Below, piece by piece: positions 29,224 to 39,982 of a DNA stretch of 54,141 nucleotides. The position numbers were made by a program, and so were the translations under genes. Source of the stretch: Allobacillus saliphilus. Its GTDB lineage: Bacteria; Bacillota; Bacilli; Bacillales; Alkalibacillaceae. The stretch spans positions 1-54,141 of the forward strand of contig NZ_JAGSIE010000017.1 of the NCBI RefSeq assembly GCF_018138385.1, in the 5' to 3' direction. Position 1 is the stretch's first letter. The number at the start of each line of letters is the position of its first letter. The notes below the pieces were generated by a model, which had not been told where the DNA came from, did not search any database, and saw only the letters and a list, made by a program, of their open reading frames with translations.

Positions 29224-29637
29224 ATGCCAACTATTAACCAATTAGTGCGTAAAGGTCGTCAATCCAAAACAAAAGGATCTGACTCTCCAGCACTTAACAA
29301 AGGTTTCAACTCGTTCAAGAAAAAATTTACGAATAACAACGCTCCTCAAAAACGTGGAGTATGTACACGTGTTGCTACCATGACTCCTAAAAAGCCAAAC
29401 TCAGCACTTCGTAAATATGCACGTGTTCGTTTGTCTAACCAGATTGAAGTTACAGCTTACATTCCTGGAATTGGACACAACTTGCAAGAGCACAGTGTCG
29501 TATTAATTCGCGGTGGCCGTGTAAAAGACTTGCCAGGGGTACGTTACCACATCGTACGTGGTGCATTAGACACTGCCGGTGTTGAAGGACGTAAACAGAG
29601 CCGTTCTAAATACGGTGCGAAAAAAGCAAAAAAATAA
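29224..29637 (+). CDS. rpsL: 30S ribosomal protein S12
   Basis: The 137-residue protein starts [15 protein letters not shown]. The decoding-center loop [16 protein letters not shown] has the normal lysine of streptomycin-sensitive strains, as does [18 protein letters not shown] precedes ATG 29224; the frame continues upstream to 29182 without a site. It begins rpsL-rpsG-fusA-tuf. The short gap before it contains only a weak CACGA/TCGTG hairpin followed by a T-rich run. Confidence 0.96.
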   Translation: MPTINQLVRKGRQSKTKGSDSPALNKGFNSFKKKFTNNNAPQKRGVCTRVATMTPKKPNSALRKYARVRLSNQIEVTAYIPGIGHNLQEHSVVLIRGGRVKDLPGVRYHIVRGALDTAGVEGRKQSRSKYGAKKAKK

Positions 29638-29674
29638 GTAACAACGATAAACGATGAAGAAAGGAGGAGTAGCT

Positions 29675-30145
29675 ATGCCACGTAAAGGAGCCGTACCAAA
29701 AAGAGATGTGTTGCCAGATCCGATTCACGAATCAAAACTAGTAACACGCCTAATCAACCAAATTATGGTTGACGGTAAAAAAGGTGTTGCCCAAAAAATT
29801 CTTTATAATGCGTTTGATCTTGTCGGCGAACGTACCGGTCAAAACCCAATGGACGTATTTGAAGAAGCAATGAAAAACGTTATGCCTGTTCTTGAAGTTC
29901 GTGCTAGACGTGTTGGTGGGTCCAACTACCAAGTACCAATGGAGGTTCGTCCAGAACGTCGCCAAGCGCTAGGTTTACGTTTCATCGTAAACTATTCAAG
30001 ACTCCGCGGAGAGAAAACGATGGAAGAGCGTCTTGCGAATGAAATCATGGATGCAGCCAACAATACAGGTGCAGCAGTGAAACGTCGTGAAGAAATGCAT
30101 AAAATGGCTGAAGCCAACAAAGCTTTCGCACACTATCGCTGGTAA
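29675..30145 (+). CDS. rpsG: 30S ribosomal protein S7
   Basis: The 156-residue protein has [17 protein letters not shown] at the start, the conserved [20 protein letters not shown] and the C-terminal [14 protein letters not shown]7 nucleates assembly of the 16S rRNA 3' domain. AAGGAGGAG precedes ATG 29675. It lies between rpsL and fusA, the standard str operon order. Confidence 0.97.
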   Translation: MPRKGAVPKRDVLPDPIHESKLVTRLINQIMVDGKKGVAQKILYNAFDLVGERTGQNPMDVFEEAMKNVMPVLEVRARRVGGSNYQVPMEVRPERRQALGLRFIVNYSRLRGEKTMEERLANEIMDAANNTGAAVKRREEMHKMAEANKAFAHYRW

Positions 30146-30195
30146 AAATCATTTAATAAAAAAACATAGCAGTTATGCAGAAAGGAGAAATGATT

Positions 30196-32274
30196 ATGCC
30201 AAGAGAGTTCTCCTTAGACAAATATCGTAATATCGGGATCATGGCTCACATTGATGCCGGTAAAACTACTTGTACTGAAAGGATTCTTTTCTATACTGGT
30301 AGAATTCATAAACTCGGAGAAACTCACGAAGGTGCATCCCAAATGGACTGGATGGATCAGGAGCAGGAGCGTGGAATCACGATTACCTCTGCTGCGACAA
30401 CAGCTCAGTGGAATGACCATCGTATCAATATCATTGATACTCCAGGACACGTTGACTTTACAGTAGAAGTTGAACGTTCCCTACGTGTTCTTGACGGTGC
30501 TGTAGCATTGTTAGACGCACAGTCTGGAGTTGAGCCGCAAACAGAAACAGTTTGGCGCCAAGCAACAACATACGGCGTACCACGTGTTGTATTTATTAAC
30601 AAAATGGATAAAGTGGGGGCTGACTTCCTTTATTCCGTAGGCACATTGAAAGAAAGATTGGGGGCAAATGCTCACCCAGTACAGCTACCAATCGGTGCTG
30701 AAGACCAATTCGAAGGAATTATCGACTTGGTTGAAATGAAAGCATACATCTATGAAGATGACCTAGGAACGAAAGCATCAGATACAGAAATTCCTGATGA
30801 GTATAAAGAGCAAGCACAGGAATATCGCGATCGCCTAGTTGAAGCTATTTCAGAACTTGATGAAAACCTGATGGATAAGTATTTGGAAGGTGAAGAAATT
30901 TCCAAAGAAGAATTGAAAGCAGGAATTCGTCAAGCAACTGTAGATGTTGATTTCTACCCAGTATTCTGTGGTTCAGCATTTAAAAACAAAGGTGTTCAGC
31001 TTCTACTAGATGGTGTAGTAGACTACTTGCCATCACCATTAGATGTACCTCCAATCCAAGGTTTCGATAAGAAAACTGAGGAAACAGTTGAGCGTAAATC
31101 TGATGATAACGAGCCATTCTCAGCATTGGCATTTAAAGTTATGACTGACCCTTATGTTGGTAAGTTAACATTCTTCCGTGTATACTCAGGTACGTTGTCT
31201 AGTGGTTCATATGTCCAAAACACAATCAAAGATAAACGTGAGCGTGTTGGACGTATCCTACAGATGCACGCAAACCACAGAGAAGAAGTTGACACTGTAT
31301 ATGCAGGAGACATTGCTGCAGGTGTCGGTCTGAAAGAAACTGGTACAGGTGAAACACTTTGTGCCGAGAAGAGCCAAGTTATTTTAGAATCAATGGACTT
31401 CCCTGACCCAGTTATCGGTGTCGCGATTGAACCAAAATCAAAAGCTGACCAAGATAAAATGGGTACTGCTTTAGCGAAACTTGCTGAAGAAGATCCAACG
31501 TTCAAAACGGAAACAAACGAAGAAACGGGTCAAACAATCATTCACGGTATGGGTGAACTTCACCTTGATATCATCGTTGATCGTTTGAAACGTGAATTCA
31601 AAGTAGATGCACAAGTTGGTGCACCACAAGTTGCTTACCGTGAAACGTTCCGTGCTTCTGCAAACGCTGAAGGTAAATTCGTACGTCAGTCAGGTGGTCG
31701 TGGACAGTTCGGTCACGTTTGGGTTAAATTCGAACCAAACGAAGAAGGAGCTGGCTTCGAATTCGTTAACAATATTGTTGGTGGGGTTGTTCCACGTGAA
31801 TACATCCCAGCTGTTGAAGCAGGAATTAAAGAATCGTTAGAAAACGGTGTACTTGCCGGATACCCATTAATTGATGTCAAGGCGACACTATATGACGGTT
31901 CTTACCACGATGTTGACTCTAACGAAACTGCCTTTAAAGTAGCAGCATCAATGGCTCTTAAAGAAGCTAAAAACAAATGTAACCCAGTTCTATTGGAACC
32001 AATGATGAAAGTAGAAATCGTTGTTCCTGAAGAATACATGGGAGACATCATGGGTGATGTTACTTCTCGTCGTGGCCGTGTTGAAGGAATGGGTAGCCGC
32101 GGAAACGCATCTGTCGTTAATGCATTCATCCCACTTGCTGAAATGTTCGGTTACGCAACATCACTTCGTTCTAACACGCAAGGACGTGGAACGTTCACTA
32201 TGTACTTCGATCACTATGAAGAAGTTCCAAAATCGATTTCTGAAGAGATCATTAAGAAAAATAGTGGACAATAA
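30196..32274 (+). CDS. fusA: Elongation factor G
   Basis: The 692-residue translocase has GTPase motifs G1 AHIDAGKT (residues 17-24), G2 with [12 protein letters not shown]3 DTPGHVDF and G4 NKMD. Domains II to V follow at normal length. AAAGGAG precedes ATG 30196; the in-frame ATG at 30175 lies before it. It drives tRNA-mRNA translocation and, with RRF, ribosome recycling. Confidence 0.97.
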   Translation: MPREFSLDKYRNIGIMAHIDAGKTTCTERILFYTGRIHKLGETHEGASQMDWMDQEQERGITITSAATTAQWNDHRINIIDTPGHVDFTVEVERSLRVLDGAVALLDAQSGVEPQTETVWRQATTYGVPRVVFINKMDKVGADFLYSVGTLKERLGANAHPVQLPIGAEDQFEGIIDLVEMKAYIYEDDLGTKASDTEIPDEYKEQAQEYRDRLVEAISELDENLMDKYLEGEEISKEELKAGIRQATVDVDFYPVFCGSAFKNKGVQLLLDGVVDYLPSPLDVPPIQGFDKKTEETVERKSDDNEPFSALAFKVMTDPYVGKLTFFRVYSGTLSSGSYVQNTIKDKRERVGRILQMHANHREEVDTVYAGDIAAGVGLKETGTGETLCAEKSQVILESMDFPDPVIGVAIEPKSKADQDKMGTALAKLAEEDPTFKTETNEETGQTIIHGMGELHLDIIVDRLKREFKVDAQVGAPQVAYRETFRASANAEGKFVRQSGGRGQFGHVWVKFEPNEEGAGFEFVNNIVGGVVPREYIPAVEAGIKESLENGVLAGYPLIDVKATLYDGSYHDVDSNETAFKVAASMALKEAKNKCNPVLLEPMMKVEIVVPEEYMGDIMGDVTSRRGRVEGMGSRGNASVVNAFIPLAEMFGYATSLRSNTQGRGTFTMYFDHYEEVPKSISEEIIKKNSGQ

Positions 32275-32305
32275 TTGATTTTTATTAATAAATCACTTAT
32301 AAAAG

Positions 32306-32348
32306 TATTGTAAGTTGTTGTCTTTTGGTATAATGCCAAAAGACAACA
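32306..32348 (+). promoter_or_regulatory. tuf promoter with inverted repeat around the -10 box
   Basis: TATAAT at 32329-32334 sits in the loop of a perfect 13-bp inverted repeat (TGTTGTCTTTTGG at 32316-32328; CCAAAAGACAACA at 32336-32348). A -35 is less clear: TATTGT at 32306 (17 bp) or TTGTAA at 32308 (15 bp). tuf can thus be transcribed apart from fusA. Confidence 0.65.
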
Positions 32349-32397
32349 TGACAATATAAATAAAAAAACTTTTATTTCATTTAAGGAGGAAATATAA

Positions 32398-33588
32398 ATG
32401 GCTAAAGAAAAATTCGACCGCTCCAAGCCCCATGTTAACATTGGTACTCTTGGACACGTTGACCACGGAAAAACTACTCTAACTGCAGCAATCACTACTG
32501 TACTTCACAAGCATTACGGTGAAGGTTCTGCAATGGCTTATGATCAAATCGACGGTGCTCCAGAAGAAAAAGAGCGTGGAATCACAATCGCGACTTCCCA
32601 CGTTGAGTATGAAACTGCAAACCGTCACTATGCACACGTTGACTGCCCAGGACACGCAGACTACGTTAAAAACATGATCACTGGTGCTGCTCAAATGGAT
32701 GGTGCGATCCTAGTTGTATCTGCAGCTGATGGCCCAATGCCACAAACTCGTGAGCACATCTTGCTTTCTCGCCAAGTTGGCGTGCCAGCATTCGTTGTAT
32801 TCTTGAACAAAACTGACCAAGTTGACGACGAAGAGCTACTAGAACTAGTTGAAATGGAAGTTCGTGACCTACTAAGCGACTACGACTTCCCTGGCGACGA
32901 CATTCCAGTTGCACAAGGTTCTGCTCTTAAAGCACTAGAAGGTGACGAAGAGCACGAAAAAGCAATCCTTGACCTTATGGAAAAAGTAGATGACTACATT
33001 CCAAACCCAGAGCGTGACACTGACAAGCCATTCATGATGCCAGTTGAGGACGTATTCTCAATCACAGGCCGTGGTACAGTTGCAACTGGCCGTGTTGAGC
33101 GTGGACAAATCTCTGTTGGTGACGAAGTTGAAATCATCGGTCTTGCCGAAGAAGCTTCTAAAACAACAATCACTGGAGTTGAAATGTTCCGTAAGCTTCT
33201 AGACTATGCTGAAGCTGGAGACAACATCGGTGCTCTTCTACGTGGTGTATCCCGTGAAGAAATCAACCGTGGTCAAGTACTAGCTAAGCCTGGTTCAATC
33301 ACTCCACACACAAACTTCAAAGCTGAAGTTTATGTACTATCAAAAGATGAAGGTGGTCGTCATACACCATTCTTCACTAACTACCGTCCACAGTTCTACT
33401 TCCGTACAACTGACGTGACTGGTGTTATCCAATTGCCAGAAGGCGTTGAAATGGTAATGCCTGGTGACAACGTTGAAATGGACGTTGAACTAATCTCCCC
33501 AATCGCGATTGAAGAAGGTACTAAATTCTCAATCCGTGAAGGTGGACGTACAGTAGGCGCAGGCGTTGTAGCGTCTATCCAAAAATAA
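32398..33588 (+). CDS. tuf: Elongation factor Tu
   Basis: The 396-residue GTPase delivers aminoacyl-tRNA. Motifs: GHVDHGKTT (19-27), [22 protein letters not shown] and NKTD (the common form in Bacillus is NKCD). Domain II has [14 protein letters not shown] and domain III ends [15 protein letters not shown]. The segment [21 protein letters not shown] is longer than in B. subtilis and resembles Planococcaceae EF-Tu proteins from memory. AAGGAGG precedes ATG. Confidence 0.97.
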   Translation: MAKEKFDRSKPHVNIGTLGHVDHGKTTLTAAITTVLHKHYGEGSAMAYDQIDGAPEEKERGITIATSHVEYETANRHYAHVDCPGHADYVKNMITGAAQMDGAILVVSAADGPMPQTREHILLSRQVGVPAFVVFLNKTDQVDDEELLELVEMEVRDLLSDYDFPGDDIPVAQGSALKALEGDEEHEKAILDLMEKVDDYIPNPERDTDKPFMMPVEDVFSITGRGTVATGRVERGQISVGDEVEIIGLAEEASKTTITGVEMFRKLLDYAEAGDNIGALLRGVSREEINRGQVLAKPGSITPHTNFKAEVYVLSKDEGGRHTPFFTNYRPQFYFRTTDVTGVIQLPEGVEMVMPGDNVEMDVELISPIAIEEGTKFSIREGGRTVGAGVVASIQK

Positions 33589-33605
33589 TTATTGTACAAA
33601 ATTAC

Positions 33606-33644
33606 AAACACCGCTTATCCAGTTAATGGGTAGGCGGTGTTTTT
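33606..33644 (+). terminator. Intrinsic terminator after tuf
   Basis: AAACACCGCTTATCC pairs with GGGTAGGCGGTGTTT (14-15 bp with G-U pairs, AGTTAAT loop), followed by further T residues. It closes the str operon. Confidence 0.9.
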
Positions 33645-33662
33645 ACGCTACAGTGTTTTTCT

Positions 33663-34180
33663 ATATCCCTGAGCGGGCAAGAAATTATGCTGGACAGTCG
33701 TATGGTAGCGGATCTATACTCCCAAACAGGCGAGAAAAAATAGCTATAGAGTAGAATAGGAGTGCTCTATACCCCCGAACGAGCAAAAAAATAAGCTGAA
33801 AGGTCGAATAGGGGTGCTCTATCCCCCCGAACGAGCCAGAAAATAAGCTGAAAGGTCGAATAGGAGTGCTCTATACCCCCGAACGAGCCAAAAAATAAGC
33901 TGAAAGGTCGAATAGGGGTGCTCTATCCCCCTGAACGAGCCAGAAAATAAGCTGAAAGGTCGAATAGGAGTGCTCTATACCCCCGAACGAGCCAAAAAAT
34001 AAGCTGAAAGGTCGAATAGGAGTACTCTATACCGCCGAACGAGCCGAAAAATAAGCTAAAAAGTCATATAGAAACCTTCAACACTCTCGAACGAAACAAA
34101 AGTGACCACTGAAGTCGTATAGGTCATTTATCTGACCATCAATAAACAAATAAGCAGAAAGAGTTCTACGGAATTTAAAT
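33663..34180. repeat. Tandem array of 52-bp units between tuf and rpsJ
   Basis: The anchor GAACGAGC recurs at 33777, 33829, 33881, 33933, 33985 and 34037, exactly every 52 bp, with a degenerate GAACGAAAC at 34089. Diverged copies flank the core on both sides (about 33671, 33725 and 34141). Each unit carries ATAAGCTGAAAGGTCGAATA then AGGAGTGCTCTATACCCCC. Units 1 and 3 share the GGGGTG variant and units 2 and 4 the GGAGTG variant, so a 104-bp dimer was probably duplicated. Stop codons in each unit and a length not divisible by three rule out a coding repeat. Confidence 0.93.
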
Positions 34181-34273
34181 CGTAATTGCCAACCAAAATA
34201 GTCACGATAAATATAATCGAAAACTATCTATAATCTCTTAATTATATTACCAAAAAAATCATCCACAAATCCC

Positions 34274-34302
34274 TTGAAATCAACCAAATATCTCTGTATA
34301 AT
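34274..34302 (+). promoter_or_regulatory. Promoter P1 of the S10 operon
   Basis: TTGAAA at 34274 and TATAAT at 34297 have a 17-bp spacer. It lies about 200 nt upstream of rpsJ. Confidence 0.72.
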
Positions 34303-34341
34303 AGCAAAGGTATTTGCAACAGAAAGAATTCTAGTTTTCCC

Positions 34342-34370
34342 TTGCATTGAAGGCTGAAATTCTTTATAAT
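34342..34370 (+). promoter_or_regulatory. Promoter P2 of the S10 operon
   Basis: TTGCAT at 34342 and TATAAT at 34365 have a 17-bp spacer. This is the likely main promoter for the ribosomal protein cluster from rpsJ onward. Confidence 0.78.
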
Positions 34371-34376
34371 TAGTAA

Positions 34377-34500
34377 TGTTGCAGAAAACCAAGGCGATGA
34401 AGCGAAAGGTTGCTGAAACACCCGGCCCCTTTGCCATGGCGGGTGTTGAGGAAATTTTCGCAGAGTATGTCTGTTTTAATATAGGCGAAAAAGGAGGGAA
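34377..34500 (+). promoter_or_regulatory. S10 operon leader RNA
   Basis: The ~125-nt leader has a hairpin with ACACCCG at 34418-34424 and CGGGTGT at 34440-34446. The preceding GGTTGCTGAAACACCC resembles the rpsJ leader of other Bacillales as I remember it. Its function is unproven; the E. coli L4 mechanism is reported not to apply in B. subtilis. An ORF reads through the leader in frame with rpsJ but has no ribosome binding site. Confidence 0.5.
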
Positions 34501-34504
34501 AGTA

Positions 34505-34813
34505 ATGGCAAATGAAAAAATACGTATTCGTTTAAAGGCTTATGATCACAGAGTTTTAGATCAATCAGCTGAGAAAATCGTTGAGACAGCAAAACGTTCA
34601 GGTGCTGACGTATCAGGTCCAGTACCACTACCTACAGAGCGTGCTGTTTACACTGTTTTGCGTGCTGTACACAAGTACAAAGATTCTCGTGAGCAATTTG
34701 AGATGCGCACACATAAACGGTTAATCGACATTTTGAGCCCAACACCACAAACAGTGGATTCATTAATGCGTTTAGATTTACCATCTGGCGTTGATATCGA
34801 AATTAAATTATAA
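34505..34813 (+). CDS. rpsJ: 30S ribosomal protein S10
   Basis: The 102-residue protein contains [20 protein letters not shown] and ends [10 protein letters not shown]. It is a 30S head protein and in many bacteria also the NusE antitermination subunit. AAAGGAGGG precedes ATG 34505. It opens the S10-spc-alpha cluster, which runs without a visible internal terminator to rplQ. Confidence 0.97.
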   Translation: MANEKIRIRLKAYDHRVLDQSAEKIVETAKRSGADVSGPVPLPTERAVYTVLRAVHKYKDSREQFEMRTHKRLIDILSPTPQTVDSLMRLDLPSGVDIEIKL

Positions 34814-34833
34814 ATTTTTAGGAGGTGTAACGG

Positions 34834-35460
34834 ATGGCGAAAGGAATCTTAGGACGTAAAGTCGGCATGACACAGCTTTTCGCAGATAACGGCGAATTAA
34901 TCCCTGTTACTGTCATTCAAGCTGAAGGTAATGTCGTACTTCAAAAGAAAACCGAAGAAAACGATGGCTACAATGCGATCCAACTCGGTTTCACAGACAA
35001 AAAGGAAAGTCGTTCGAACAAAGCTGAAAAAGGTCATGCTGAGAAAGCGAGCACGAACCCTAAGCGCTTCGTTCGCGAAATCCGTAACGTAAATCTTGAC
35101 GAGTATGAAGTAGGTCAAGATCTAAGTGTGGATGTATTCGAAGCAGGAGAAAAAGTGAACGTAACTGGTACTTCCAAAGGTAAAGGTTTCCAGGGTTCTA
35201 TCAAACGTCACAATCAATCACGTGGACCTATGACACACGGTTCTCACTATCACCGTGGACCAGGTGCGATGGGTGTTATTGACCCAATGCGTGTATTCAA
35301 AGGCAAAAAGCTTCCAGGTCAAATGGGTAAAGAAACAGTAACTATCCAAAACTTGGAGATTGTGAAAGTGGACGCTGAAAACAACTTAATCCTTGTTAAA
35401 GGAAATGTACCAGGTCCTAAAAAATCTTACGTACAAATTACTGGTGCAGATCAGGCGTAA
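34834..35460 (+). CDS. rplC: 50S ribosomal protein L3
   Basis: The 208-residue protein begins [14 protein letters not shown]. The extended loop reaching the peptidyl transferase center has [20 protein letters not shown], followed by [20 protein letters not shown]. An AGGAGGTG site precedes ATG, 20 nt after rpsJ. Confidence 0.97.
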   Translation: MAKGILGRKVGMTQLFADNGELIPVTVIQAEGNVVLQKKTEENDGYNAIQLGFTDKKESRSNKAEKGHAEKASTNPKRFVREIRNVNLDEYEVGQDLSVDVFEAGEKVNVTGTSKGKGFQGSIKRHNQSRGPMTHGSHYHRGPGAMGVIDPMRVFKGKKLPGQMGKETVTIQNLEIVKVDAENNLILVKGNVPGPKKSYVQITGADQA

Positions 35461-35488
35461 CAAATAACGAATGAAGGGAGGAAATGTC

Positions 35489-36112
35489 ATGCCTAAAGTA
35501 GCACTATATAACCAAGCGGGATCAGAAGTAGGAAGCGTAGAACTTGCTGAAAACGTATTTGGTATTGAGCCGAACAAAACTGTTCTTCACGATGCTGTTA
35601 TTATGCAAAGAGCTTCTATGCGTCAGGGCACGCATAAAGTAAAGAACCGTTCAGAAGTAAGAGGAGGAGGCCGCAAGCCGTGGCGCCAAAAAGGAACTGG
35701 CCGTGCACGTCAAGGTTCCATTCGTTCCCCACAATGGGTTGGCGGCGGAACTGTATTTGGTCCGACTCCAAGAAGCTATAGTACAAAATTACCGAAGAAA
35801 GTACGTCGTTTGGCAATTCGTTCAGCTTTAGCTACAAAAGTAAATGAAGAAAGCATTTACGTATTGGAAGATTTAAAGCTAGAAACACCAAAAACAAAAG
35901 ACGTTATTAACCTTTTAGGTAATTTAAATATCAATGGGAAAGCGTTGATCGTTACAACAGAGCAAGATGAAAACGTTGTGCGTTCAGCTAACAATCTTCA
36001 AGGCGTAGAAGTTCTAACAGTAACTCAATTGAACGTTCTTGATGTATTGAAGCATGACACGCTTCTTATTACGAAAGAAGCAGCTGAAAAAGCAGGGGAG
36101 GTGCTTGCATAA
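35489..36112 (+). CDS. rplD: 50S ribosomal protein L4
   Basis: The 207-residue protein has the exit-tunnel loop region around [20 protein letters not shown] and the C-terminal globular part ending [26 protein letters not shown] precedes ATG 35489. The last base of its stop codon is the first base of the rplW start codon, indicating translational coupling. Confidence 0.96.
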   Translation: MPKVALYNQAGSEVGSVELAENVFGIEPNKTVLHDAVIMQRASMRQGTHKVKNRSEVRGGGRKPWRQKGTGRARQGSIRSPQWVGGGTVFGPTPRSYSTKLPKKVRRLAIRSALATKVNEESIYVLEDLKLETPKTKDVINLLGNLNINGKALIVTTEQDENVVRSANNLQGVEVLTVTQLNVLDVLKHDTLLITKEAAEKAGEVLA

Positions 36113-36402
36113 TGAAAGACCCACGAGATATTATTAAGCGCCCGATAATTACAGAGCACTCTGCGGATTTAATGGCTGATAAAAAGTACACTTTTGAAGT
36201 TTCTACAAAAGCGAACAAAACAGAAATTAAAGATGCCGTAGAATTAATCTTTGATGTCGATGTTGTAAAAGTAAACACAGCGAATAAAAAAGGTAAATTC
36301 AGAAGAATGGGTCGTCACGGAGGCTATCGTCCGAATACGAAAAAAGCCGTCGTTACATTGTCTGAGGACAGTAAAGATCTAGATTTCTTTGAAGGTGCCT
36401 AA
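36112..36402 (+). CDS. rplW: 50S ribosomal protein L23
   Basis: The 96-residue protein starts [17 protein letters not shown] and contains the tunnel-exit region typical of L23 ([18 protein letters not shown]). It lies at the polypeptide exit site, where trigger factor and SRP dock. It overlaps rplD by one base; GGGGAGG lies within the rplD end. Confidence 0.96.
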   Translation: MKDPRDIIKRPIITEHSADLMADKKYTFEVSTKANKTEIKDAVELIFDVDVVKVNTANKKGKFRRMGRHGGYRPNTKKAVVTLSEDSKDLDFFEGA

Positions 36403-36435
36403 ACCTTAAATCGAATTTAAAAGGAGGGAAATATG

Positions 36436-37269
36436 ATGGCGATTAAAAGATATAAACCGACAAGTAACGGTCGTCGTAACATGAGTACATTAACAAATGA
36501 TGAAATTACGACTTCTACACCTGAAAAAAGTCTCTTGTCTCCACTCAAGAAAAGAGCTGGACGTAACAACCAAGGGAGAATGACGGTTCGTCATCAGGGT
36601 GGTGGACATAAGCGTCAGTACCGCGTAATTGATTTCCGTCGTAACAAAGACGGTATACCAGGACGCGTTGCTACGATCGAATATGATCCAAACCGCTCAG
36701 CAAATATAGCTTTAATCCATTATGCAGATGGTGAAAAACGATATATTCTTGCACCGAAAGGACTTAAAGTAGGTCAAGAAATTATGTCTGGTGAAACAGC
36801 TGACATTAAAGTAGGTAATGCATTACCACTTAACAAAATGCCAGTAGGTACAACAATTCACAACGTTGAGTTGAAACCAGGCCGCGGCGGACAGCTTGTT
36901 CGTTCTGCAGGTGCACAAGCTCAAATTCTTGGACGTGAAGACGATAAGTACGTACTTGTACGTTTATCTTCTGGAGAAACAAGAATGATTTTAGGTACTT
37001 GCCGAGCTACTGTTGGCCAAGTCGGAAACATTGAACATGAGTTGACTCGTGTTGGTAAAGCTGGACGTAGTCGTTGGAAAGGTATCCGACCAACTGTACG
37101 TGGTTCTGTTATGAACCCTAACGATCACCCACACGGTGGTGGTGAAGGTCGTGCACCTATCGGTATGCCGTCTCCAGTTACACCTTGGGGTAAACCGACA
37201 CTTGGACTTAAAACACGTAAACGTAACAAAGCTTCAGACAAATATATCGTGCGTCGTCGTAAGAAATAA
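36436..37269 (+). CDS. rplB: 50S ribosomal protein L2
   Basis: The 277-residue protein has [15 protein letters not shown] at the start and the RNA-binding [17 protein letters not shown]. Near the C-terminus is [20 protein letters not shown] with the conserved histidine needed for peptidyl transfer. Two ATG codons are adjacent (36433, 36436); I prefer the second, which gives an 8-nt spacer after AGGAGG and the usual N-terminus. Confidence 0.97.
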   Translation: MAIKRYKPTSNGRRNMSTLTNDEITTSTPEKSLLSPLKKRAGRNNQGRMTVRHQGGGHKRQYRVIDFRRNKDGIPGRVATIEYDPNRSANIALIHYADGEKRYILAPKGLKVGQEIMSGETADIKVGNALPLNKMPVGTTIHNVELKPGRGGQLVRSAGAQAQILGREDDKYVLVRLSSGETRMILGTCRATVGQVGNIEHELTRVGKAGRSRWKGIRPTVRGSVMNPNDHPHGGGEGRAPIGMPSPVTPWGKPTLGLKTRKRNKASDKYIVRRRKK

Positions 37270-37314
37270 CGATGAAAAGCAACAAGTTGCTTAGTCACGA
37301 AGGGAGGTTTATTT

Positions 37315-37593
37315 ATGGGTCGTAGTTTGAAAAAAGGACCTTTCGCAGATGATCATCTGATGAAAAAAGTCGAAGAGCTAGATAAAAATGATAAAAAACA
37401 AGTGATCAAGACATGGTCTCGTCGTTCTACCATCTTCCCACATTTCGTAGGTCACACTTTTGCTGTGTATGATGGACGCAAACATGTGCCAGTATATGTC
37501 ACGGAAGATATGGTCGGTCACAAACTAGGTGAGTTTGCACCGACACGTACGTACAGAGGTCATGCTGGTGACGATAAGAAAACAAAACGCTAG
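37315..37593 (+). CDS. rpsS: 30S ribosomal protein S19
   Basis: The 92-residue protein starts [18 protein letters not shown] and contains [22 protein letters not shown] and [12 protein letters not shown]. It is located in the 30S head beside S13. GGGAGG precedes ATG. Confidence 0.97.
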   Translation: MGRSLKKGPFADDHLMKKVEELDKNDKKQVIKTWSRRSTIFPHFVGHTFAVYDGRKHVPVYVTEDMVGHKLGEFAPTRTYRGHAGDDKKTKR

Positions 37594-37612
37594 TTGAGAG
37601 GAGGTTTGCATG

Positions 37613-37957
37613 ATGCAACAAGCTAAAGCCGTAGCTAAAACAGTCCGTATTGCTCCTCGTAAAGCTCGTTTAGTCGTTGATTTAATTCGAGGAAAACAAG
37701 TAGGCGAAGCTATCGCAATTCTTAAGCACACGAACCGTGCTGCTTCACCGATTGTAGAAAAACTTATTTACTCTGCTGTCGCAAACGCAGAGCATAACTA
37801 TGAAATGGATACTGATTCATTGATCGTATCAGAAGTATATGTCAATGAAGGTGTTACATTGAAGAGATTTCGTCCGCGCGCACAAGGTCGTGCTACAGCA
37901 ATTAATAAACGTACCAGCCACATTACAGTAGTGGTAACAGAACAGAAGGAGGGATAG
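37613..37957 (+). CDS. rplV: 50S ribosomal protein L22
   Basis: The 114-residue protein has [20 protein letters not shown] and the tunnel hairpin region [18 protein letters not shown]. Adjacent ATG codons at 37610 and 37613 are possible; I prefer 37613 (8-nt spacer from AGGAGG). The tunnel loop is the usual macrolide-related site and looks standard. Confidence 0.95.
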   Translation: MQQAKAVAKTVRIAPRKARLVVDLIRGKQVGEAIAILKHTNRAASPIVEKLIYSAVANAEHNYEMDTDSLIVSEVYVNEGVTLKRFRPRAQGRATAINKRTSHITVVVTEQKEG

Positions 37958-37960
37958 TTC

Positions 37961-38602
37961 GTGGGTAACAAAATCAATCCTCATGGTCTTCGTGTAGGAA
38001 TCATCCGTGATTGGGACTCTAAATGGTTCGCAGAGAAAGATTACGCTGACCTATTGCATGAAGATATCATGATCCGTGATTATATTGAAGAACGCTTAGC
38101 TGATTCATCCATATCAAACGTTGAAATCGAAAGAGCATCAAATCGAGTGAATATCTCAATCCACACATCTAAACCAGGAATGGTGATCGGTAAAGGTGGA
38201 TCTGAAGTTGATGCTTTACGTACAAAGCTAAGCAACATGACAGACAAGAAAGTTCATATCAACATTGTAGAAGTTAAGAAACCTGACTTAGACGCAACAT
38301 TAGTTGCTCAAAATATTGCACGTCAGTTGGAAAACCGTGTTTCATTCCGTCGTGTTCAAAAGCAGTCCATTCAACGCGCAATGCGTGCTGGCGCTAAAGG
38401 AATTAAAACTATGGTTTCCGGACGTCTAGGCGGAGCAGACATTGCTCGTGCTGAATACTACAGTGAAGGAACAGTACCACTACACACACTTCGTGCAGAT
38501 ATCGATTATGGAACTGCAGAAGCTGATACCACTTATGGAAAACTTGGGGTTAAAGTGTGGATTTACCGTGGTGAGATCCTTCCAACAAAAAACGAAAAAT
38601 AA
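37961..38602 (+). CDS. rpsC: 30S ribosomal protein S3
   Basis: The 213-residue protein starts with GTG 37961 ([20 protein letters not shown]). The KH domain has [17 protein letters not shown], and the C-terminal domain ends with [17 protein letters not shown]. It forms the mRNA entry channel with S4 and S5. AAGGAGGG lies in the end of rplV, 3 nt upstream. Confidence 0.97.
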   Translation: MGNKINPHGLRVGIIRDWDSKWFAEKDYADLLHEDIMIRDYIEERLADSSISNVEIERASNRVNISIHTSKPGMVIGKGGSEVDALRTKLSNMTDKKVHINIVEVKKPDLDATLVAQNIARQLENRVSFRRVQKQSIQRAMRAGAKGIKTMVSGRLGGADIARAEYYSEGTVPLHTLRADIDYGTAEADTTYGKLGVKVWIYRGEILPTKNEK

Positions 38603-38620
38603 GGAAGGGGGATTAGCAAT

Positions 38621-39055
38621 ATGTTAATGCCAAAGCGTGTAAAATACCGTAAACCACATCGCGTGAGCTTAAAAGGTCGTGCGAAAGGTGGAACTGAAGT
38701 AGCATTTGGAGAATATGGCCTTCAAGCTCTTGAAGGTGAATGGATCACAAGTCGACAAATTGAGGCTGCCCGTATTGCAATGACTCGTTACATGAAACGT
38801 GGCGGTAAAGTTTGGATTAAAATCTTTCCGGACAGACCAAAAACAGCAAAACCCCTTGAAGTACGTATGGGTTCCGGTAAAGGGTCCCCTGAATCTTGGG
38901 TAGCAGTTGTAAAGCCCGGAAGAATTTTGTTTGAGATTGCCGGAGTTGATGAAGAGGTTGCTCGTGAAGCACTTCGTCTTGCGTCTCACAAACTTCCAAT
39001 CCGTACTAAGTTTGTAAAACGTGAAGAAATTGGTGGTGAAAGCAATGAAAGCTAA
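38621..39055 (+). CDS. rplP: 50S ribosomal protein L16
   Basis: The 144-residue protein starts [20 protein letters not shown] and has [13 protein letters not shown] and [18 protein letters not shown], conserved near the A-site tRNA. It is assembled late into the 50S subunit. It overlaps rpmC by 11 nt. Confidence 0.97.
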   Translation: MLMPKRVKYRKPHRVSLKGRAKGGTEVAFGEYGLQALEGEWITSRQIEAARIAMTRYMKRGGKVWIKIFPDRPKTAKPLEVRMGSGKGSPESWVAVVKPGRILFEIAGVDEEVAREALRLASHKLPIRTKFVKREEIGGESNES

Positions 39056-39242
39056 TGAAATCAGAGAACTAACCACTGCCGAAATTGAACAAAAAGTAAA
39101 ATCTTTAAAAGAAGAACTCTTTAACCTACGTTTTCAATTAGCGACAGGACAGCTTGAAAACACGGTACGTATCCGTGAAGTCAAAAAATCCATTGCTCGT
39201 TTGAAAACAGTAATTCGTGAAAGAGAAATCGGCGTTAATTAA
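39045..39242 (+). CDS. rpmC: 50S ribosomal protein L29
   Basis: The 65-residue helical protein starts [17 protein letters not shown] and has [21 protein letters not shown] chose ATG 39045 because this aligns with other L29 proteins; an upstream GTG at 39021 would lie deeper in rplP. It is translated from a ribosome binding site (GGTGG) within the end of rplP. Confidence 0.94.
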   Translation: MKANEIRELTTAEIEQKVKSLKEELFNLRFQLATGQLENTVRIREVKKSIARLKTVIREREIGVN

Positions 39243-39270
39243 TTGACAATTGAGAGGAGGTCAACCTCAA

Positions 39271-39534
39271 ATGAGTGAACGCAATAACCGTAAAGTTTAC
39301 ACTGGCCGTGTAGTATCTGACAAAACAGATAAAACAATCACTGTGTTGGTAGAAACGTACAAATTCCATCCGCTATATGGAAAACGTGTTAAGTACTCAA
39401 AGAAATTCAAAACTCACGACGAAAACAACCAAGCGAAAACTGGTGACGTTGTGCGTATTATGGAAACTCGTCCGTTATCAAAAACGAAACGTTTCCGTTT
39501 AATTGAAGTTACAGAAGAAGCTGTAATTATATAA
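39271..39534 (+). CDS. rpsQ: 30S ribosomal protein S17
   Basis: The 87-residue OB-fold protein has [39 protein letters not shown] and [12 protein letters not shown] chose ATG 39271, 11-12 nt after AGGAGG and matching the family N-terminus. It is a primary 16S rRNA binder. Confidence 0.95.
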   Translation: MSERNNRKVYTGRVVSDKTDKTITVLVETYKFHPLYGKRVKYSKKFKTHDENNQAKTGDVVRIMETRPLSKTKRFRLIEVTEEAVII

Positions 39535-39574
39535 TAGTTCGCTCGGATTGAATCCGAAGGGAGGTTTCATTGAT

Positions 39575-39943
39575 ATGATTCAACAGGAAAGCCGTTTAAA
39601 AGTTGCTGACAACTCCGGAGCTCGTGAAGTTCAAGCGATCAAAGTTCTTGGTGGTTCAGGGCGTAAGACAGCGAATATCGGTGATGTCATCGTATGTTCC
39701 GTTAAGAACGCTACACCAGGCGGCGTTGTCAAAAAAGGTGAAGTAGTAAGAGCAGTAATCGTTCGTTCGAAAAGCGGTGTTCGCCGTAAGGATGGTTCTT
39801 ATATCCGTTTCGATGAAAACGCAGCAGTAATCGTTCGTGATGATAAGAGTCCTCGTGGTACACGTATTTTTGGACCGGTAGCTCGTGAACTTCGTGACAA
39901 CAAGTTCATGAAGATCGTTTCACTAGCTCCAGAAGTTTTATAA
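39575..39943 (+). CDS. rplN: 50S ribosomal protein L14
   Basis: The 122-residue protein starts [20 protein letters not shown] and ends [12 protein letters not shown]. Conserved [14 protein letters not shown] and [15 protein letters not shown] are present. It lies at the subunit interface and binds the silencing factor RsfS. GGGAGG precedes ATG 39575, 11 nt away. Confidence 0.97.
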   Translation: MIQQESRLKVADNSGAREVQAIKVLGGSGRKTANIGDVIVCSVKNATPGGVVKKGEVVRAVIVRSKSGVRRKDGSYIRFDENAAVIVRDDKSPRGTRIFGPVARELRDNKFMKIVSLAPEVL

Positions 39944-39982
39944 AAAATAGAAATTAGACCCTTCAAGGGAGGTGCACGATTC

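Noticed and set aside
29224-29637. Streptomycin-resistance change in S12
   Set aside because: The [11 protein letters not shown] and [11 protein letters not shown] segments are wild type, unlike the rifampicin region of RpoB.
33663-34180. A CRISPR array at the 52-bp repeats
   Set aside because: The units are contiguous with no unique spacers between conserved repeats, the copies decay at both edges, and there are no cas genes in the window.
34376-34504. An in-frame extension upstream of rpsJ giving a 145-residue S10
   Set aside because: S10 is ~102 residues, AAAGGAGGG lies just before ATG 34505, and the extension covers the hairpin leader.
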